Of a stretch of DNA of 64,000 bases, positions 49,475-62,709 are shown piece by piece. Under the pieces are notes generated by a model. The model made no database searches, was not told where the DNA came from, and saw nothing but the letters and a program-made list of their open reading frames with translations. The DNA is from Actinacidiphila sp. DG2A-62 (GTDB lineage: Bacteria > Actinomycetota > Actinomycetes > Streptomycetales > Streptomycetaceae), in assembly GCF_035825295.1 (NCBI RefSeq), contig NZ_JAYMGI010000002.1, positions 2,582,001 to 2,646,000 on the forward strand, read 5' to 3'. How positions within the stretch are numbered: position 1 is the first letter of the stretch; every line of letters begins with the position of its first letter. A program made the position numbers and the translations under genes.

Positions 49475-50611
49475 CTAACGGCCGTTGAACGCGTCCTTGA
49501 GGCGGGAGAAGAGGCCCTGCTGACCGGGCGCGAACTGACCGGTCGGCCGCTCCTCGCCGCGCAACTGCGCGAGCCGCCGCAGCAGCTCCTCCTGCTCCGG
49601 GTCGAGCTTGGACGGCGTGAGCACCTCGACGTGCACGACCAGGTCCCCCCGGCCGCCGCCGCGCAGGTGGGTGATGCCGCGCTGGTGCAGCGGGATCGAC
49701 TGCCCCGACTGCGTGCCCGGCCGGATGTCGACCTCCTCCAGCCCGTCGAGCGTCTCCAGCGGGCACTTCGTGCCCAGCGCCGCCGCGGTCATCGGGATGG
49801 TGACCGTGCAGTGCAGGTCGTCGCCGCGGCGCTGGAAGACCGGGTGCGGCACCTCGCGGATCTCGACGTAGAGGTCGCCGGCGGGTCCGCCGCCGGGGCC
49901 GACCTCGCCCTCGCCGGCCAGCTGGATGCGGGTGCCGTTGTCGACGCCCGCGGGGATCTTGACGGTGAGGGTGCGGCGGGAGCGGACCCGGCCGTCGCCC
50001 GCGCACTCCGGGCACGGCGTGGGCACGACCGTGCCGAAGCCCTGGCACTGCGGGCACGGCCGGGAGGTCATGACCTGGCCCAGGAAGGACCGGGTGACCT
50101 GGGAGACCTCGCCGCGGCCGCGGCACATGTCGCAGGTCTGCGCGGAGGTGCCGGGAGCCGCGCCCTCGCCGTTGCAGGTGCCACAGGTGACCGCGGTGTC
50201 CACCTGGATGTCCTTGGTGGTGCCGAACGCCGCCTCGTCCAGCTCGATCTCCAGCCGGATCATGGCGTCCTGCCCGCGCCGGGTCCGCGAGCGCGGGCCG
50301 CGCTGCGAGGACTGGCCGAAGAAGGCGTCCATGATGTCGCTGAAGTTGCCGAAGCCGGCCCCGAAGCCGCCCGCGCCGCCGCCACCGCCCGCGGCGGACA
50401 GCGGGTCGCCGCCGAGGTCGTAGACCTGCTTCTTCTGCGGGTCGGAGAGCACCTCGTACGCGGCGTTGATCTCCTTGAACCGCTCCTGGGTCTTGGGGTC
50501 CGGGTTGACGTCCGGGTGCAGTTCGCGGGCGAGGCGGCGGAACGCCTTCTTGATCTCGTCCGGTCCTGCGTCGCGGCGCACGCCGAGCACGGCGTAGTAG
50601 TCCGTGGCCAC
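49475..50611 (-). CDS. dnaJ: chaperone protein DnaJ
   Basis: 378 aa Hsp40 co-chaperone of DnaK. J domain with the HPD motif (ARELHPDVNP), a Gly-rich stretch, four zinc-finger repeats (CGTCNGEG, CDMCRGRG, CPQCQGFG, CPECAGDG), and C-terminal peptide-binding domains. The start (GTG 50611) directly abuts the hrcA stop, so it is the second gene of the hrcA operon and under CIRCE control. Confidence 0.97.
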   Translation of the reverse strand: MATDYYAVLGVRRDAGPDEIKKAFRRLARELHPDVNPDPKTQERFKEINAAYEVLSDPQKKQVYDLGGDPLSAAGGGGGAGGFGAGFGNFSDIMDAFFGQSSQRGPRSRTRRGQDAMIRLEIELDEAAFGTTKDIQVDTAVTCGTCNGEGAAPGTSAQTCDMCRGRGEVSQVTRSFLGQVMTSRPCPQCQGFGTVVPTPCPECAGDGRVRSRRTLTVKIPAGVDNGTRIQLAGEGEVGPGGGPAGDLYVEIREVPHPVFQRRGDDLHCTVTIPMTAAALGTKCPLETLDGLEEVDIRPGTQSGQSIPLHQRGITHLRGGGRGDLVVHVEVLTPSKLDPEQEELLRRLAQLRGEERPTGQFAPGQQGLFSRLKDAFNGR

Positions 50612-51628
50612 TTACGACTCCGCCAGGATCTGTCCGACGTAACGTGCCACTGCGCGTACCGCTCCCATCGTTCCGGGGTAGTCCATGCGGGTCGGTCCGA
50701 CCACGCCGAGTTTGGCGACTGCCTCGTCGCCCGAACCGTAGCCGACCGCCACCACGGAGGTGGAATTGAGGCCCTCGTGAAAATTCTCATGCCCGATGCG
50801 CACGGTCATCGACGGGTCCCAGGTCTCGCCCAGGAGCTTGAGGAGGACCATCTGCTCCTCCAGCGCCTCCAGCACCGGGCGGATGGTCAGCGGGAAGTCG
50901 TGGTTGAAGCGGGTGAGGTTCGCCGCGCCGCCGAGCATGATCCGCTCCTCCTTCTCCTCCACGAGGGTCTCCAGGAGGGTGGCGAGCACGGTGGCCACCG
51001 CCGGCCGGTCGTCGGGCTCGAAGCCCTCGGCCAGGTCCTGCACCAGCGGCGGCACGTCGCTGAAGCGGCGGCCGACGACCCGGCTGTTCAGCCGGGCCCG
51101 CAGGTCGGCCAGGACGGTCTCGCCGACCGGGCCCGCGCAGTCGACGATCCGCTGCTCGACCCGGCCGGTGTCGGTGATCAGCACCAGCATCAGCCGGGCG
51201 GGCGCCAGCGAGAGCAGTTCCACGTGGCGGACCGAGGAGCGGGTCAGCGAGGGGTACTGCACGACGGCGACCTGCCGGGTGAGCTGGGCGAGCAGCCGGA
51301 CGGTGCGGCCGACCACGTCGTCCAGGTCGACCGCGCCGTCCAGGAAGTTCTGGATGGCCCGGCGCTCGGCGGCCGACAGCGGCTTGACGCCGGCGAGCTT
51401 GTCGACGAAGAGCCGGTAGCCCTTGTCGGTGGGGATGCGGCCGGCGCTGGTGTGGGGCTGGGCGATGTAGCCCTCCTCCTCCAGCACGGCCATGTCGTTG
51501 CGCACCGTGGCGGGCGAGACGCCGAGCTGGTGCCGCTCGGTCAGCGCCTTGGAGCCGACCGGCTCCTCGGTGCCGACGTAGTCCTGGACGATGGCACGCA
51601 GCACCTCAAGCCTGCGTTCGCTGAGCAT
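50612..51628 (-). CDS. hrcA: heat-inducible transcription repressor HrcA
   Basis: 338 aa. N-terminal winged helix ([20 protein letters not shown], then [39 protein letters not shown]) and a GAF-like C-terminal domain ending [23 protein letters not shown] 51628 has GGAGG 6 nt upstream. CIRCE lies 36-62 bp before the start, so the gene represses itself and dnaJ. Confidence 0.97.
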   Translation of the reverse strand: MLSERRLEVLRAIVQDYVGTEEPVGSKALTERHQLGVSPATVRNDMAVLEEEGYIAQPHTSAGRIPTDKGYRLFVDKLAGVKPLSAAERRAIQNFLDGAVDLDDVVGRTVRLLAQLTRQVAVVQYPSLTRSSVRHVELLSLAPARLMLVLITDTGRVEQRIVDCAGPVGETVLADLRARLNSRVVGRRFSDVPPLVQDLAEGFEPDDRPAVATVLATLLETLVEEKEERIMLGGAANLTRFNHDFPLTIRPVLEALEEQMVLLKLLGETWDPSMTVRIGHENFHEGLNSTSVVAVGYGSGDEAVAKLGVVGPTRMDYPGTMGAVRAVARYVGQILAES

Positions 51629-51663
51629 CGCGCACCTCCAGCCGCGGGTCCCGGACCTGCTGC

Positions 51664-51690
51664 CTGGCACTCCGCGGTTTCGAGTGCCAG
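51664..51690 (-). promoter_or_regulatory. CIRCE operator
   Basis: CTGGCACTC-N9-GAGTGCCAG, a perfect 9-bp inverted repeat with the canonical 9-nt spacer, directly upstream of hrcA. It is the binding site of HrcA. Confidence 0.95.
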
Positions 51691-51784
51691 CTTTCCCGCA
51701 GCCAGTGTACGGCGAGGCGGCGAGGGCTCGGCAAGAGCGGCTCCGTATTCGGTCATCCTCGGGGCGGTACGGTCGCCCCCGTGG

Positions 51785-52549
51785 ATGTCGACGAGAACGC
51801 GCGGGGCCGGCCGGGACGGCCCGTCCGGGGACTCGGTGTGGGAGCAGCTGGCCCCCGGGGTGGCCCGGCGGCGGCTGCCGTTCCTGGACGTGACGGTGGG
51901 GCTGGTGGTGGGCGCGGACGCGGCGCTGCTGGTGGACACCGGGTCGACGCTGCGCGAGGGCGCGGAGCTGGCGGAGCAGGCCGCGGCGCTGACCGGGCGC
52001 CCGGTCAGCCATGTGGCGCTCACCCACGGCCACTTCGACCACGTTCTCGGCGCGGCGGCGCTGCCCGGGGCGCGGGTGTACGGGCACCGGGCGCTGCCGG
52101 CGTACCTCGCCGGGGAGCGGGAGGCGCTGCGCGCGGACGCGGTGCGGCACGGCGTCGGCCCGGAGGAGGCCGCGGCGGCGGCGCGCTCGCTCGCCGTGCC
52201 GGACACGACGGTCGACGGCGCGCTGGCGCTCGACCTCGGGGAGCGGCCGGTGCGGCTGGTGCACCCCGGTCCCGGGCACACCGCGCACGACCTGGTGGTG
52301 CTGGTGCCGGGCGCGACGGCCAGCGACCCGGCGGTGGTCTTCTGCGGCGACCTGGTCGAGGAGTCCGGCGACCCGCAGGCCGACGACGCGGCGGTCCCGG
52401 CCCGCTGGCCCGGCACGCTGGACGCGCTGCTGGCGCTGGGCGGGGAGACCGCGCGGTACGTGCCGGGGCACGGCGCGGTGGTGGACGCGCGGTTCGTCCG
52501 GGAGCAGCGGGACGCGCTGGCGCGGAGGTTCGGCGCGGGGCCGCGGTAG
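51785..52549 (+). CDS. metallo-beta-lactamase-fold hydrolase
   Basis: 254 aa. Zinc motif [30 protein letters not shown], and [14 protein letters not shown] with the bridging Asp. The terminal [11 protein letters not shown] His completes the site. Resembles general MBL hydrolases (subclass B/glyoxalase II-like); substrate unknown. ATG 51785 has no good ribosome site. Divergent from hrcA. Confidence 0.87.
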   Translation: MSTRTRGAGRDGPSGDSVWEQLAPGVARRRLPFLDVTVGLVVGADAALLVDTGSTLREGAELAEQAAALTGRPVSHVALTHGHFDHVLGAAALPGARVYGHRALPAYLAGEREALRADAVRHGVGPEEAAAAARSLAVPDTTVDGALALDLGERPVRLVHPGPGHTAHDLVVLVPGATASDPAVVFCGDLVEESGDPQADDAAVPARWPGTLDALLALGGETARYVPGHGAVVDARFVREQRDALARRFGAGPR

Positions 52550-52597
52550 CGGAGGGGCGGGGCGGCGCGGCGATGCGCGGCGGCGCGGCGGCGCGGC

Positions 52598-52689
52598 GTG
52601 ACGATGCGCGGCGGCGCGGCGTGACGATGCGCGGCGGCGCGGCGTGACGATGCGCGGCGGCGCGGCGTGGCGATGCGCGGCGGCGCGGA
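52598..52689. repeat. 23-bp tandem repeat, four copies
   Basis: Unit GTGACGATGCGCGGCGGCGC plus GGC repeats at 52598, 52621, 52644 and 52667; the last copy has GTGG for GTGA. The first three are identical. It fills the gap between the MBL hydrolase and DUF3097 genes. Confidence 0.9.
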
Positions 52690-52753
52690 CGGCGGGGCCG
52701 ACCCGCCGGGGAGGCGACCGGCACGGTACCGCGACCGGCCGGGCGGCCCTGGC

Positions 52754-52759
52754 TACGAT
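52754..52759 (+). promoter_or_regulatory. -10 hexamer TACGAT, probable leaderless start
   Basis: TACGAT ends 7 nt before ATG 52767 and there is no Shine-Dalgarno, so transcription probably begins at the start codon. Confidence 0.6.
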
Positions 52760-52766
52760 CTCCCCC

Positions 52767-53603
52767 ATGCGCAGCCGCAGTTACGACGCCGATCTCACCC
52801 CGCCGTGGAAGAAGCAGGCGCCCGCGCCCGAGGTGGCCGCCGAGCGGGACCTGGTGGTCGAGGAGGCCGCGACGGGCTTCTGCGGGGCCGTGGTGCGGGT
52901 GGAGAAGACCGCCGAGGGGCTCACCGTCACCCTGGAGGACCGGTTCGGCAAGCTGCGGGTCTTCCCGATGACCCCGCGCGGCTTCCTGATCGACGGGAAG
53001 CCGGTGACGCTGGTGCGCCCGCGGGCCGCGGCCCCCGCGCCGCGCGGCCCGCTGCTGTCGGCGTCCGGGTCGATCGCGGTCACCGGCGCCACGGCCCGGG
53101 TCGCCCGGGCGGGCCGGATCTACGTCGAGGGCCGGCACGACGCCGAGCTGGTCGAGCGCGTCTGGGGCCACGACCTGCGGGTCGAGGGCGTCGTCGTGGA
53201 GTATCTGGAGGGCGTGGACGACCTGCCGGCCGTGGTCGAGTCCTTCGGCCCGGGCCCGGGGGCCCGCCTCGGCGTCCTGGTGGACCACCTGGTCCCCGGC
53301 TCCAAGGAGTCGCGGATCGCCGCCTCGGTCACCGGCCCGGACGTCCTGGTCGTCGGCCACCCCTACATCGACGTGTGGGAGGCGGTGAAGCCGGCCTCGG
53401 TCGGCATCCCCGGATGGCCCCGGGTCCCGCGCGGCGAGGACTGGAAGATCGGCGTCTGCCGCGCCCTCGGCTGGTCCCACCTGACCACCGGTGAGGCGTG
53501 GCAGCGCATCCTCGCCTGCGTGAGCAGCTACCGCGACCTCGAACCCGAGCTCCTCGGCCGGGTGGAGGAGCTGATCGACTTCGTGACGGAGCCGGGCGCC
53601 TAG
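52767..53603 (+). CDS. DUF3097 family protein
   Basis: 278 aa, actinobacteria-specific family of unknown role as far as I recall. Features: an N-terminal [19 protein letters not shown] tail, a strand-rich part ([20 protein letters not shown]), then a Toprim-like alpha/beta domain ([48 protein letters not shown]). The EGxxDAE and DHxxxGSKE arrangement suggests a Toprim-type metal site (inference). Start set by the leaderless promoter. Confidence 0.88.
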   Translation: MRSRSYDADLTPPWKKQAPAPEVAAERDLVVEEAATGFCGAVVRVEKTAEGLTVTLEDRFGKLRVFPMTPRGFLIDGKPVTLVRPRAAAPAPRGPLLSASGSIAVTGATARVARAGRIYVEGRHDAELVERVWGHDLRVEGVVVEYLEGVDDLPAVVESFGPGPGARLGVLVDHLVPGSKESRIAASVTGPDVLVVGHPYIDVWEAVKPASVGIPGWPRVPRGEDWKIGVCRALGWSHLTTGEAWQRILACVSSYRDLEPELLGRVEELIDFVTEPGA

Positions 53604-53656
53604 CTGTATTGCCCTGTCCGGTCCGGTCCGCCCCGGGGCGCGGCCCGGGAGCGGCG

Positions 53657-54889
53657 CTAGTCGACCAGGTCGCGGACCACGGCGTCGGCGAGGAGGCGGC
53701 CCTTGAGGGTGAGGACGGCGCGGCCCTCGGCGTAAGGGGCGGGCTCCAGGAGGCCGTCCGTCACCGCGCGGGCGGCGGCGCGGGCGCCCTGGGGGGCCAG
53801 CAGGTCCAGCGGGCAGCCGGCGGCCAGGCGCAGCTCCAGGAGGATGCGCTCGACCCGGCGGTCCTCGGCGGTGAGCAGTTCGCGGCCGGCGCCGGGGCTG
53901 CGGCCCTCGGCGAGCGCCTGGGCGTAGGCGCCGGGGTGCTTGACGTTCCACCAGCGGACGCCGCCGACGTGGCTGTGCGCGCCGGGGCCCGCGCCCCACC
54001 AGTCCGCGCCGGTCCAGTACAGCTCGTTGTGCCGGCAGCGGCCGGCCGCCGAGGCGGCCCAGTTGGACACCTCGTACCAGTGGAAGCCCGCGGCCGCCAG
54101 GCGCTCCTCGGCGATCAGGTAGCGGTCGGCGTGCTCGTCGTCGTCGGTCGGCGGGACCTCGCCGCGCCGGATGCGCTGGGCCAGCCGGGTGCCGTCCTCG
54201 ACGATCAGCGCGTACGCCGAGACGTGGTCGGGCCCGGCGCCCAGGGCCGCGTCCAGCGAGGCCCGCCAGTCGTCGTCGCTCTCGCCGGGGGTGCCGTAGA
54301 TGAGGTCGAGGTTGACGTGCTCGAACCCGGCCGCGCGGGCCTCGGCCACGCAGCGCTCGGGCCGGCCAGGGGTGTGGGTGCGGTCCAGCACGCGCAGCAC
54401 GTGCTGCCGGGCGCTCTGCATGCCGAAGGACACCCGGGTGAAGCCGGCCGCGCGCAGGTCGGCCAGGTAGGCGGGGTCGACGGACTCCGGGTTGGCCTCG
54501 GTCGTCACCTCCGCGTCCGGCGCGAGCCCGAACTCCTCCCGGATCGCCGCCAGCATCCGCCCGAGGTCGGCCGCGGGCAGCAGCGTGGGGGTGCCGCCGC
54601 CCACGAACACCGTCTCCACCCGCCGCGGGTCGTCCCCGAGCGCCTTGCGGGCCCGCCGCACCTCCTCGACCAGCACGTCGGCGTAGTTCTCGCGCGAGGC
54701 GAGCGCGCCGCCGGAGCCGCGCAGCTCGCTCGCGGTGTAGGTGTTGAAGTCGCAGTACCCGCAGCGCGTCGCGCAGTACGGCACGTGCAGGTAGAACCCG
54801 AGCGGCCGGTCGGCCGCCCCGGCCAGGGCGTGCGGCGGCAGCGCGCCGTCGGCGGGCACGGGCTCGCCGTCGGGGAGTACGGAAGGCAT
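53657..54889 (-). CDS. hemW: radical SAM heme chaperone HemW
   Basis: 410 aa. YLHVPYCATRCGYCDFNTYT contains the CxxxCxxC cluster motif followed by CDF, and FVGGGTPTLL and VSFGMQSARQHVLRVLDRTH are family blocks. HemW binds heme and is not a true coproporphyrinogen oxidase despite older names. ATG 54889 lacks a ribosome site; GATACT lies 6 nt upstream (54896-54901), suggesting a leaderless mRNA. Convergent with DUF3097. Confidence 0.94.
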   Translation of the reverse strand: MPSVLPDGEPVPADGALPPHALAGAADRPLGFYLHVPYCATRCGYCDFNTYTASELRGSGGALASRENYADVLVEEVRRARKALGDDPRRVETVFVGGGTPTLLPAADLGRMLAAIREEFGLAPDAEVTTEANPESVDPAYLADLRAAGFTRVSFGMQSARQHVLRVLDRTHTPGRPERCVAEARAAGFEHVNLDLIYGTPGESDDDWRASLDAALGAGPDHVSAYALIVEDGTRLAQRIRRGEVPPTDDDEHADRYLIAEERLAAAGFHWYEVSNWAASAAGRCRHNELYWTGADWWGAGPGAHSHVGGVRWWNVKHPGAYAQALAEGRSPGAGRELLTAEDRRVERILLELRLAAGCPLDLLAPQGARAAARAVTDGLLEPAPYAEGRAVLTLKGRLLADAVVRDLVD

Positions 54890-54943
54890 CCCCCCAGTAT
54901 CCGCCACCGGCGGGCGTTCCGGCGGCCGGCGAAGGAGCGGCCG

Positions 54944-56782
54944 TCAGGCGCGCAGCACCAGCAGCGCCAGGTCGTCGGCGGGCGGGGCGTCGTCGAAGTC
55001 GTGCACGGCCCGGCGGATCCGCTCGGCGACGTCGGCCGCGGCCAGCCCGCGGCACTCCCGCAGCGCCGCCGCCAGGCCGTCGTCGTCGTCGAACTGCCGC
55101 CGTCCGTGCCGCCGCTCGGTGACGCCGTCGGTCACGCACAGCAGCACGTCGCCGGGCGCGAGGTCGAGGCGCTGGCTGGTGTAGCGGGCGTCGTCGGAGA
55201 TCCCGAGCAGCAGTTGCGGCTCGGCCGCGGGCCGCACGGTGCCGTCCGCGGCGAGCAGCAGCGGCAGCGGGTGCCCGGCGGAGGCGATCGTGCAGCGCGC
55301 GCCGAGGAACGCCCCGGGGCCGGGACCGGAGCCCGGGGCGGAGGCCGGGCCGGGGCCGGGATACGGGTCGGGGTACGGGTCGGGGCGGCCGGGCGCGTAC
55401 GGCGTGACCTCGCCGTACAGCAGGGACAGGAACCGGCCCTGGCCGGTGTGCCACGCGGTGGTCTCGGCGAGCAGCGCGGTGGCCGCCTCGTCGGCGAGGG
55501 CCCGGTTGAGCCGGTCCAGCACGTCGGCGACGCCGTACCCCTCGCGGGCCAGCAGCCGCAGCACCGGGCGGGCGATGCCGGCCAGCGACGCCGCCTCGGG
55601 GCCGCTGCCGCAGACGTCGCCCAGGGCGAAGCACCAGCGGCCGTCGCCGGCCGGGAACAGGTCGTAGAAGTCGCCGCCCACCCAGTCGCCGGCGGCCGGC
55701 TCGTAGACCACCGCGTGCTCGACGCCGGGGATGCGGCCGGCCGCCGGCGGCAGCAGGCCGCGTTGCAGGACCGTGCTGATCATCGCCTGGCGGGCGTACT
55801 GCCGCGCGGTGCCGAGGGCGAGCGCGACCCGGCGGGCGAAGTCGTCGATCAGGCCGGCCGCCCCGTCCGGCAGCCCGAGCAGCCCGGAGCGGCCGAGCAT
55901 CAGCGTGCCGTGGCAGTGGCCGCCGGCCACCAGCGGCACGGCCGTCGCGCCGAACGGATCGGCGAGCGGCCTGCTCCCCCACGTCCCGTCCTGCGCGGGC
56001 GCGGGCGGCGGCGACTTCTCCAGTACGGCCCGCAGGTCGTCGGCCGACTGCTCCGAGCGGTGCCAGACGTGGGCCAGCCGGGGCGCCGCGCCCGGCGGGT
56101 ACAGCCACACCGCGCACCAGTCGGCGAGCCGCGGGACCAGCAGCTGGGCGGCGAGCGAGGCGACGTTGTCCTCGTCGAGCTGCCCGGCCAGCAGCTCGGA
56201 GGCCTCGGCGAGGAAGGACAGCGAGCCGCGGCTGATCCAGTCGGGGTCGGCGCGGCGCGGCGGCGCGGGCAGCGCGGGGGCGAGCAGCTGCGTCGGCCCG
56301 TCGGGCGGCGCCGCGGCCGGGGCGTCGGCGGCCAGGTCGATCCGGCACCAGACGGTCTTGCGGTCGCGGCGGTAGCTGACGCCCCAGGCGTCGGCGAGCC
56401 CGGCGACCAGGTGCAGGCCGCGGCCGTCCTCCGCGGCCTCCGGCGGCGGGGCGGCGCGCGAGCGCAGGACGCGGGCGGGGTGGTGGTCGGTGACGGCGAG
56501 GAACAGTTCGGGGCCGGCCGCGGGGTCGAGCCGGCAGAGCAGGTCGACGCCGGTGCCGGCGTGCACCACGGCGTTCGTCACCAGCTCGCTGAGCAGCAGG
56601 GTGCCGTCGTCCACGGCACGCTCGGGGAAGCCGGGCGGCGCCCAGGCGGCCAGCGCGGTGCGCAGGAAGCGGCGGGCCGCGCCGGCGGCGAGCTCGTTGC
56701 CGGGCAGGCTGGTCCGCAGGGCCGTCCGCCCGTCCTGGACGCGGGGGGCGGGCGCGGCCGGCGAGGCTTCCGTGACGCTCAT
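54944..56782 (-). CDS. HATPase-GAF-PP2C signalling phosphatase
   Basis: 612 aa with three modules. Anti-sigma-type kinase domain at about 20-150 (N-box LLLSELVTNAVVHAG, G-box EDGRGLHLVAGLADAWG). GAF-like domain at about 180-335. PP2C/SpoIIE phosphatase at about 345-612 (GGDFYDLFPAGDG, LGDVCGSGPEAASLAG, PADDLALLVLR). An inserted Pro/Tyr/Gly repeat (PDPYPDPYPGPGP) interrupts the phosphatase near residue 465. It joins kinase and phosphatase of an anti-anti-sigma switch in one chain, a common Streptomyces design. No partner gene lies adjacent. Confidence 0.92.
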   Translation of the reverse strand: MSVTEASPAAPAPRVQDGRTALRTSLPGNELAAGAARRFLRTALAAWAPPGFPERAVDDGTLLLSELVTNAVVHAGTGVDLLCRLDPAAGPELFLAVTDHHPARVLRSRAAPPPEAAEDGRGLHLVAGLADAWGVSYRRDRKTVWCRIDLAADAPAAAPPDGPTQLLAPALPAPPRRADPDWISRGSLSFLAEASELLAGQLDEDNVASLAAQLLVPRLADWCAVWLYPPGAAPRLAHVWHRSEQSADDLRAVLEKSPPPAPAQDGTWGSRPLADPFGATAVPLVAGGHCHGTLMLGRSGLLGLPDGAAGLIDDFARRVALALGTARQYARQAMISTVLQRGLLPPAAGRIPGVEHAVVYEPAAGDWVGGDFYDLFPAGDGRWCFALGDVCGSGPEAASLAGIARPVLRLLAREGYGVADVLDRLNRALADEAATALLAETTAWHTGQGRFLSLLYGEVTPYAPGRPDPYPDPYPGPGPASAPGSGPGPGAFLGARCTIASAGHPLPLLLAADGTVRPAAEPQLLLGISDDARYTSQRLDLAPGDVLLCVTDGVTERRHGRRQFDDDDGLAAALRECRGLAAADVAERIRRAVHDFDDAPPADDLALLVLRA

Positions 56783-56955
56783 CGTCTCAGCGTCGCAGGC
56801 CCCGTCGGCTTTCCCGGCCGCCCGGGTCCGGCGTCCCCCGTTCGTGCGATCCGCCGCCGGCCGCGCCCCCGGTCGCGCCCCCGACTGCGCTACTCTGCGC
56901 GCCGGCGCGGGGCGGGGCGCCGACCCGGTCCCGCGGGTGCGGCGCCGGCCCGGTC

Positions 56956-58839
<1,884 letters not shown>

Positions 58840-58910
58840 GGCAACCTCCGGGACGCGCGCGATTTCTTCTTAACTCACCAGTAACCTATCCGGTCGGATC
58901 AGGGTAGAGG

Positions 58911-58946
58911 CCGCGGGCCGGATGCGTAAGGGGACACGGCCCGCGG
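58911..58946. terminator. hairpin past lepA
   Basis: A 9-bp stem CCGCGGGCC/GGCCCGCGG with an 18-nt loop lies 18 nt beyond the lepA stop. Confidence 0.6.
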
Positions 58947-58963
58947 GTTGCACGCCGCGGGGG

Positions 58964-60847
<1,884 letters not shown>

Positions 60848-61061
60848 GCAGGGTCCAGTTTCTTAGAGATTCTCGGGGCGCTTTACGGTGCGGGGTTCCA
60901 TAGTCCCATGAGCGGCGCCGTGGCCGCGGCGCGCGTCGGCGGCGGGTGTGCGGGAGGGGCCCGAAGCGGGGCGGGACGGGGCCGGCGACCCGGGCCGGAC
61001 GGGGCCGGCGACGCGTACCGGACGGGGCCGGACGGGGCCGGGATGTGGGGCCGGTACGGGT

Positions 61062-61091
61062 TTGGGAGCGGCCGTGGGCTGCTGGTAGCCT
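61062..61091 (+). promoter_or_regulatory. probable rpsT promoter
   Basis: TTGGGA-N18-TAGCCT fits a vegetative promoter. It lies 103 bp before the rpsT start codon, leaving a leader of about 95 nt with small dyads (for example near 61137-61160). GGACGGGGCCG-type repeats precede it (about 60970-61040). Confidence 0.5.
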
Positions 61092-61194
61092 GGGGCGCTG
61101 TGCCTCGTGCCCTCTACCCGAGGCGCTCACCTGGCGGCTCCCGGCGGACCTCTCCGGGAACCCTCGAAGCATACGAACCTGAGAAGGCTCTTTC

Positions 61195-61461
61195 GTGGCG
61201 AACATCAAGTCCCAGATCAAGCGCAACAAGACCAACGAGAAGGCGCGCCTGCGCAACAAGGCCGTCAAGTCCGAGCTGAAGACCGCGATCCGCCGCACCC
61301 GTGAGGCCGTGGCCGCCGGTGACGCGGAGAAGGCCGGTGCCGCCGCCGCCTACGCCGCCAAGAAGCTCGACAAGGCGGTCAGCAAGGGCGTCATCCACAA
61401 GAACCAGGCCGCCAACAAGAAGTCGGCGCTGGCCCACTCGGTCGCCTCGCTCCAGGGCTGA
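61195..61461 (+). CDS. rpsT: 30S ribosomal protein S20
   Basis: 88 aa, basic and helical. [20 protein letters not shown] at the start and [20 protein letters not shown] near the end are the S20 signature. GTG 61195 has AGAAGG 8 nt upstream. Standing beside lepA and holA is the usual actinobacterial order. Confidence 0.97.
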   Translation: MANIKSQIKRNKTNEKARLRNKAVKSELKTAIRRTREAVAAGDAEKAGAAAAYAAKKLDKAVSKGVIHKNQAANKKSALAHSVASLQG

Positions 61462-61628
61462 GCTCCCGGGCTCCGCCCCTGACGCCGGCCCCGCGCGGGA
61501 CGGCGTCGACCGATCCGCGCACCGCGGGCAACCGGACCCAGCGGCCCCTCTACCGCCCGGACCCGTACCGCTCGGCTCGCGCGCCGCACACGGACGTTCG
61601 CCACGTGCGTGCGGCGCACCGCACACGT

Positions 61629-61661
61629 CACCGCCCGCCCGGGAAAACCGGACGGGCGGTG
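61629..61661 (+). terminator. rpsT terminator hairpin
   Basis: CACCGCCCG/CGGGCGGTG stem (61629-61637 with 61653-61661) with a 15-nt loop, about 170 nt past the rpsT stop and just before the next promoter. Confidence 0.6.
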
Positions 61662-61673
61662 TGCTGTCCGCAC

Positions 61674-61679
61674 TACGCT
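61674..61679 (+). promoter_or_regulatory. -10 hexamer TACGCT, probable leaderless start
   Basis: TACGCT ends 6 nt before ATG 61686; no Shine-Dalgarno is present. Confidence 0.55.
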
Positions 61680-61685
61680 CGGGCC

Positions 61686-62609
61686 ATGTCGACGCCTTCG
61701 GAACGACCGAGCGGCTCCCCCTACTCCCCTCCTCCGCAAGGCCCGGGCGGCTACGGCTCGCCGGTGCCGCCGCAGCAGAACCCCTACGCGCAGGACCCGC
61801 CGGCCGCGCCCCAGGGGCCGCCGCAGGGTCCGCCGGCGAACCCGCCGGGGCAGCAGGGGCCGCCGGTCCCGTCCGCGTACGGACCGGCGGCGCCGGGACA
61901 GGCTCCGCCCGGATATCCGGGAGCCGGGCCCGGCGTGCCGGCGGCTCCCCCGGGTGCGGGCGGCGCGGGCCGCCGGGGCGGGGTGGGGCGTGCGGCGCTG
62001 TGGACCGTCGTCGGAGCGGTGGTCGCCTCGGCGGCGTGGGCCGGGGGCGTACTGCTGCTGCGCGACGGCGGCTCGGACGCGGACCTGCGCGGCTACCACG
62101 TGGTCGGCGACCTGTGCGACTCCGCCGACTTCTCGCCGTTCGGCCCCGGCTTCAAGCCCAGTTCCTCGCACACCGCCTACACCTCCAAGGGCGACGCGCT
62201 GGACTCGATGACCTGCAGCCAGAGCATGGAGGGCGATTCCGGCGCCTCCTCGCTGTCCGCGTACACCTACCTCCAGTTCGACCTGCACAAGAAGACCGAC
62301 CCCGGGGCCGAGTTCACCGACACCTGGAAGGGCTACACCCAGCACAAGGACGAGAAGTACGAGGTCACGCCGGTCTCCGGGCTGGGCGACGAGGCGTATG
62401 TGATCAGTTCGGACTCGCTGTCCTCGGCCTCGGGTGAGCGCTATGTGACCGTCGCGGTGCGCGACGGCTGGATGACGTACTCCGCGAACTGGACGCAGTT
62501 CACCGGCTTCAGCTCGGACTCCTCCGCCGACAGCCAGCCGTCGGTCGACGAGGTCACGCAGTGGCTGCAGTGGTCGGCGAAGGGGACGCTGGCCAAGCTG
62601 CGGAAGTAG
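61686..62609 (+). CDS. Pro-rich single-pass membrane protein, unknown function
   Basis: 307 aa. A Pro/Gln/Gly-rich cytoplasmic tail of about 100 residues (PYSPPPQGPGGYGSPVPPQQ etc.) is followed by one membrane helix (ALWTVVGAVVASAAWAGGVLLL, about 105-126). The exported domain has two Cys (VGDLCDSADF and SMTCSQSME), probably a disulfide. Similar layouts are common in Streptomyces; no function known to me. Start set by the leaderless promoter. Confidence 0.82.
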   Translation: MSTPSERPSGSPYSPPPQGPGGYGSPVPPQQNPYAQDPPAAPQGPPQGPPANPPGQQGPPVPSAYGPAAPGQAPPGYPGAGPGVPAAPPGAGGAGRRGGVGRAALWTVVGAVVASAAWAGGVLLLRDGGSDADLRGYHVVGDLCDSADFSPFGPGFKPSSSHTAYTSKGDALDSMTCSQSMEGDSGASSLSAYTYLQFDLHKKTDPGAEFTDTWKGYTQHKDEKYEVTPVSGLGDEAYVISSDSLSSASGERYVTVAVRDGWMTYSANWTQFTGFSSDSSADSQPSVDEVTQWLQWSAKGTLAKLRK

Positions 62610-62709
62610 CGCGGGGCGGGCGGGGCGGCGTGCTGTGCGGGGGACGGGAGGCGGCCGGACGGCGGCCGGGCGGGGGGGCGCAGCGGTCGGGCGCGCCCGC
62701 GTGCCGGCG

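Noticed and set aside
52598-52689. Possible CRISPR array
   Set aside because: Copies are directly adjacent with no unique spacers; it is a simple tandem repeat.
52020-56348. 1442-codon minus-strand open frame
   Set aside because: It overlaps DUF3097, hemW and the PP2C gene in other frames and has low-complexity Arg/Pro/Ala composition.
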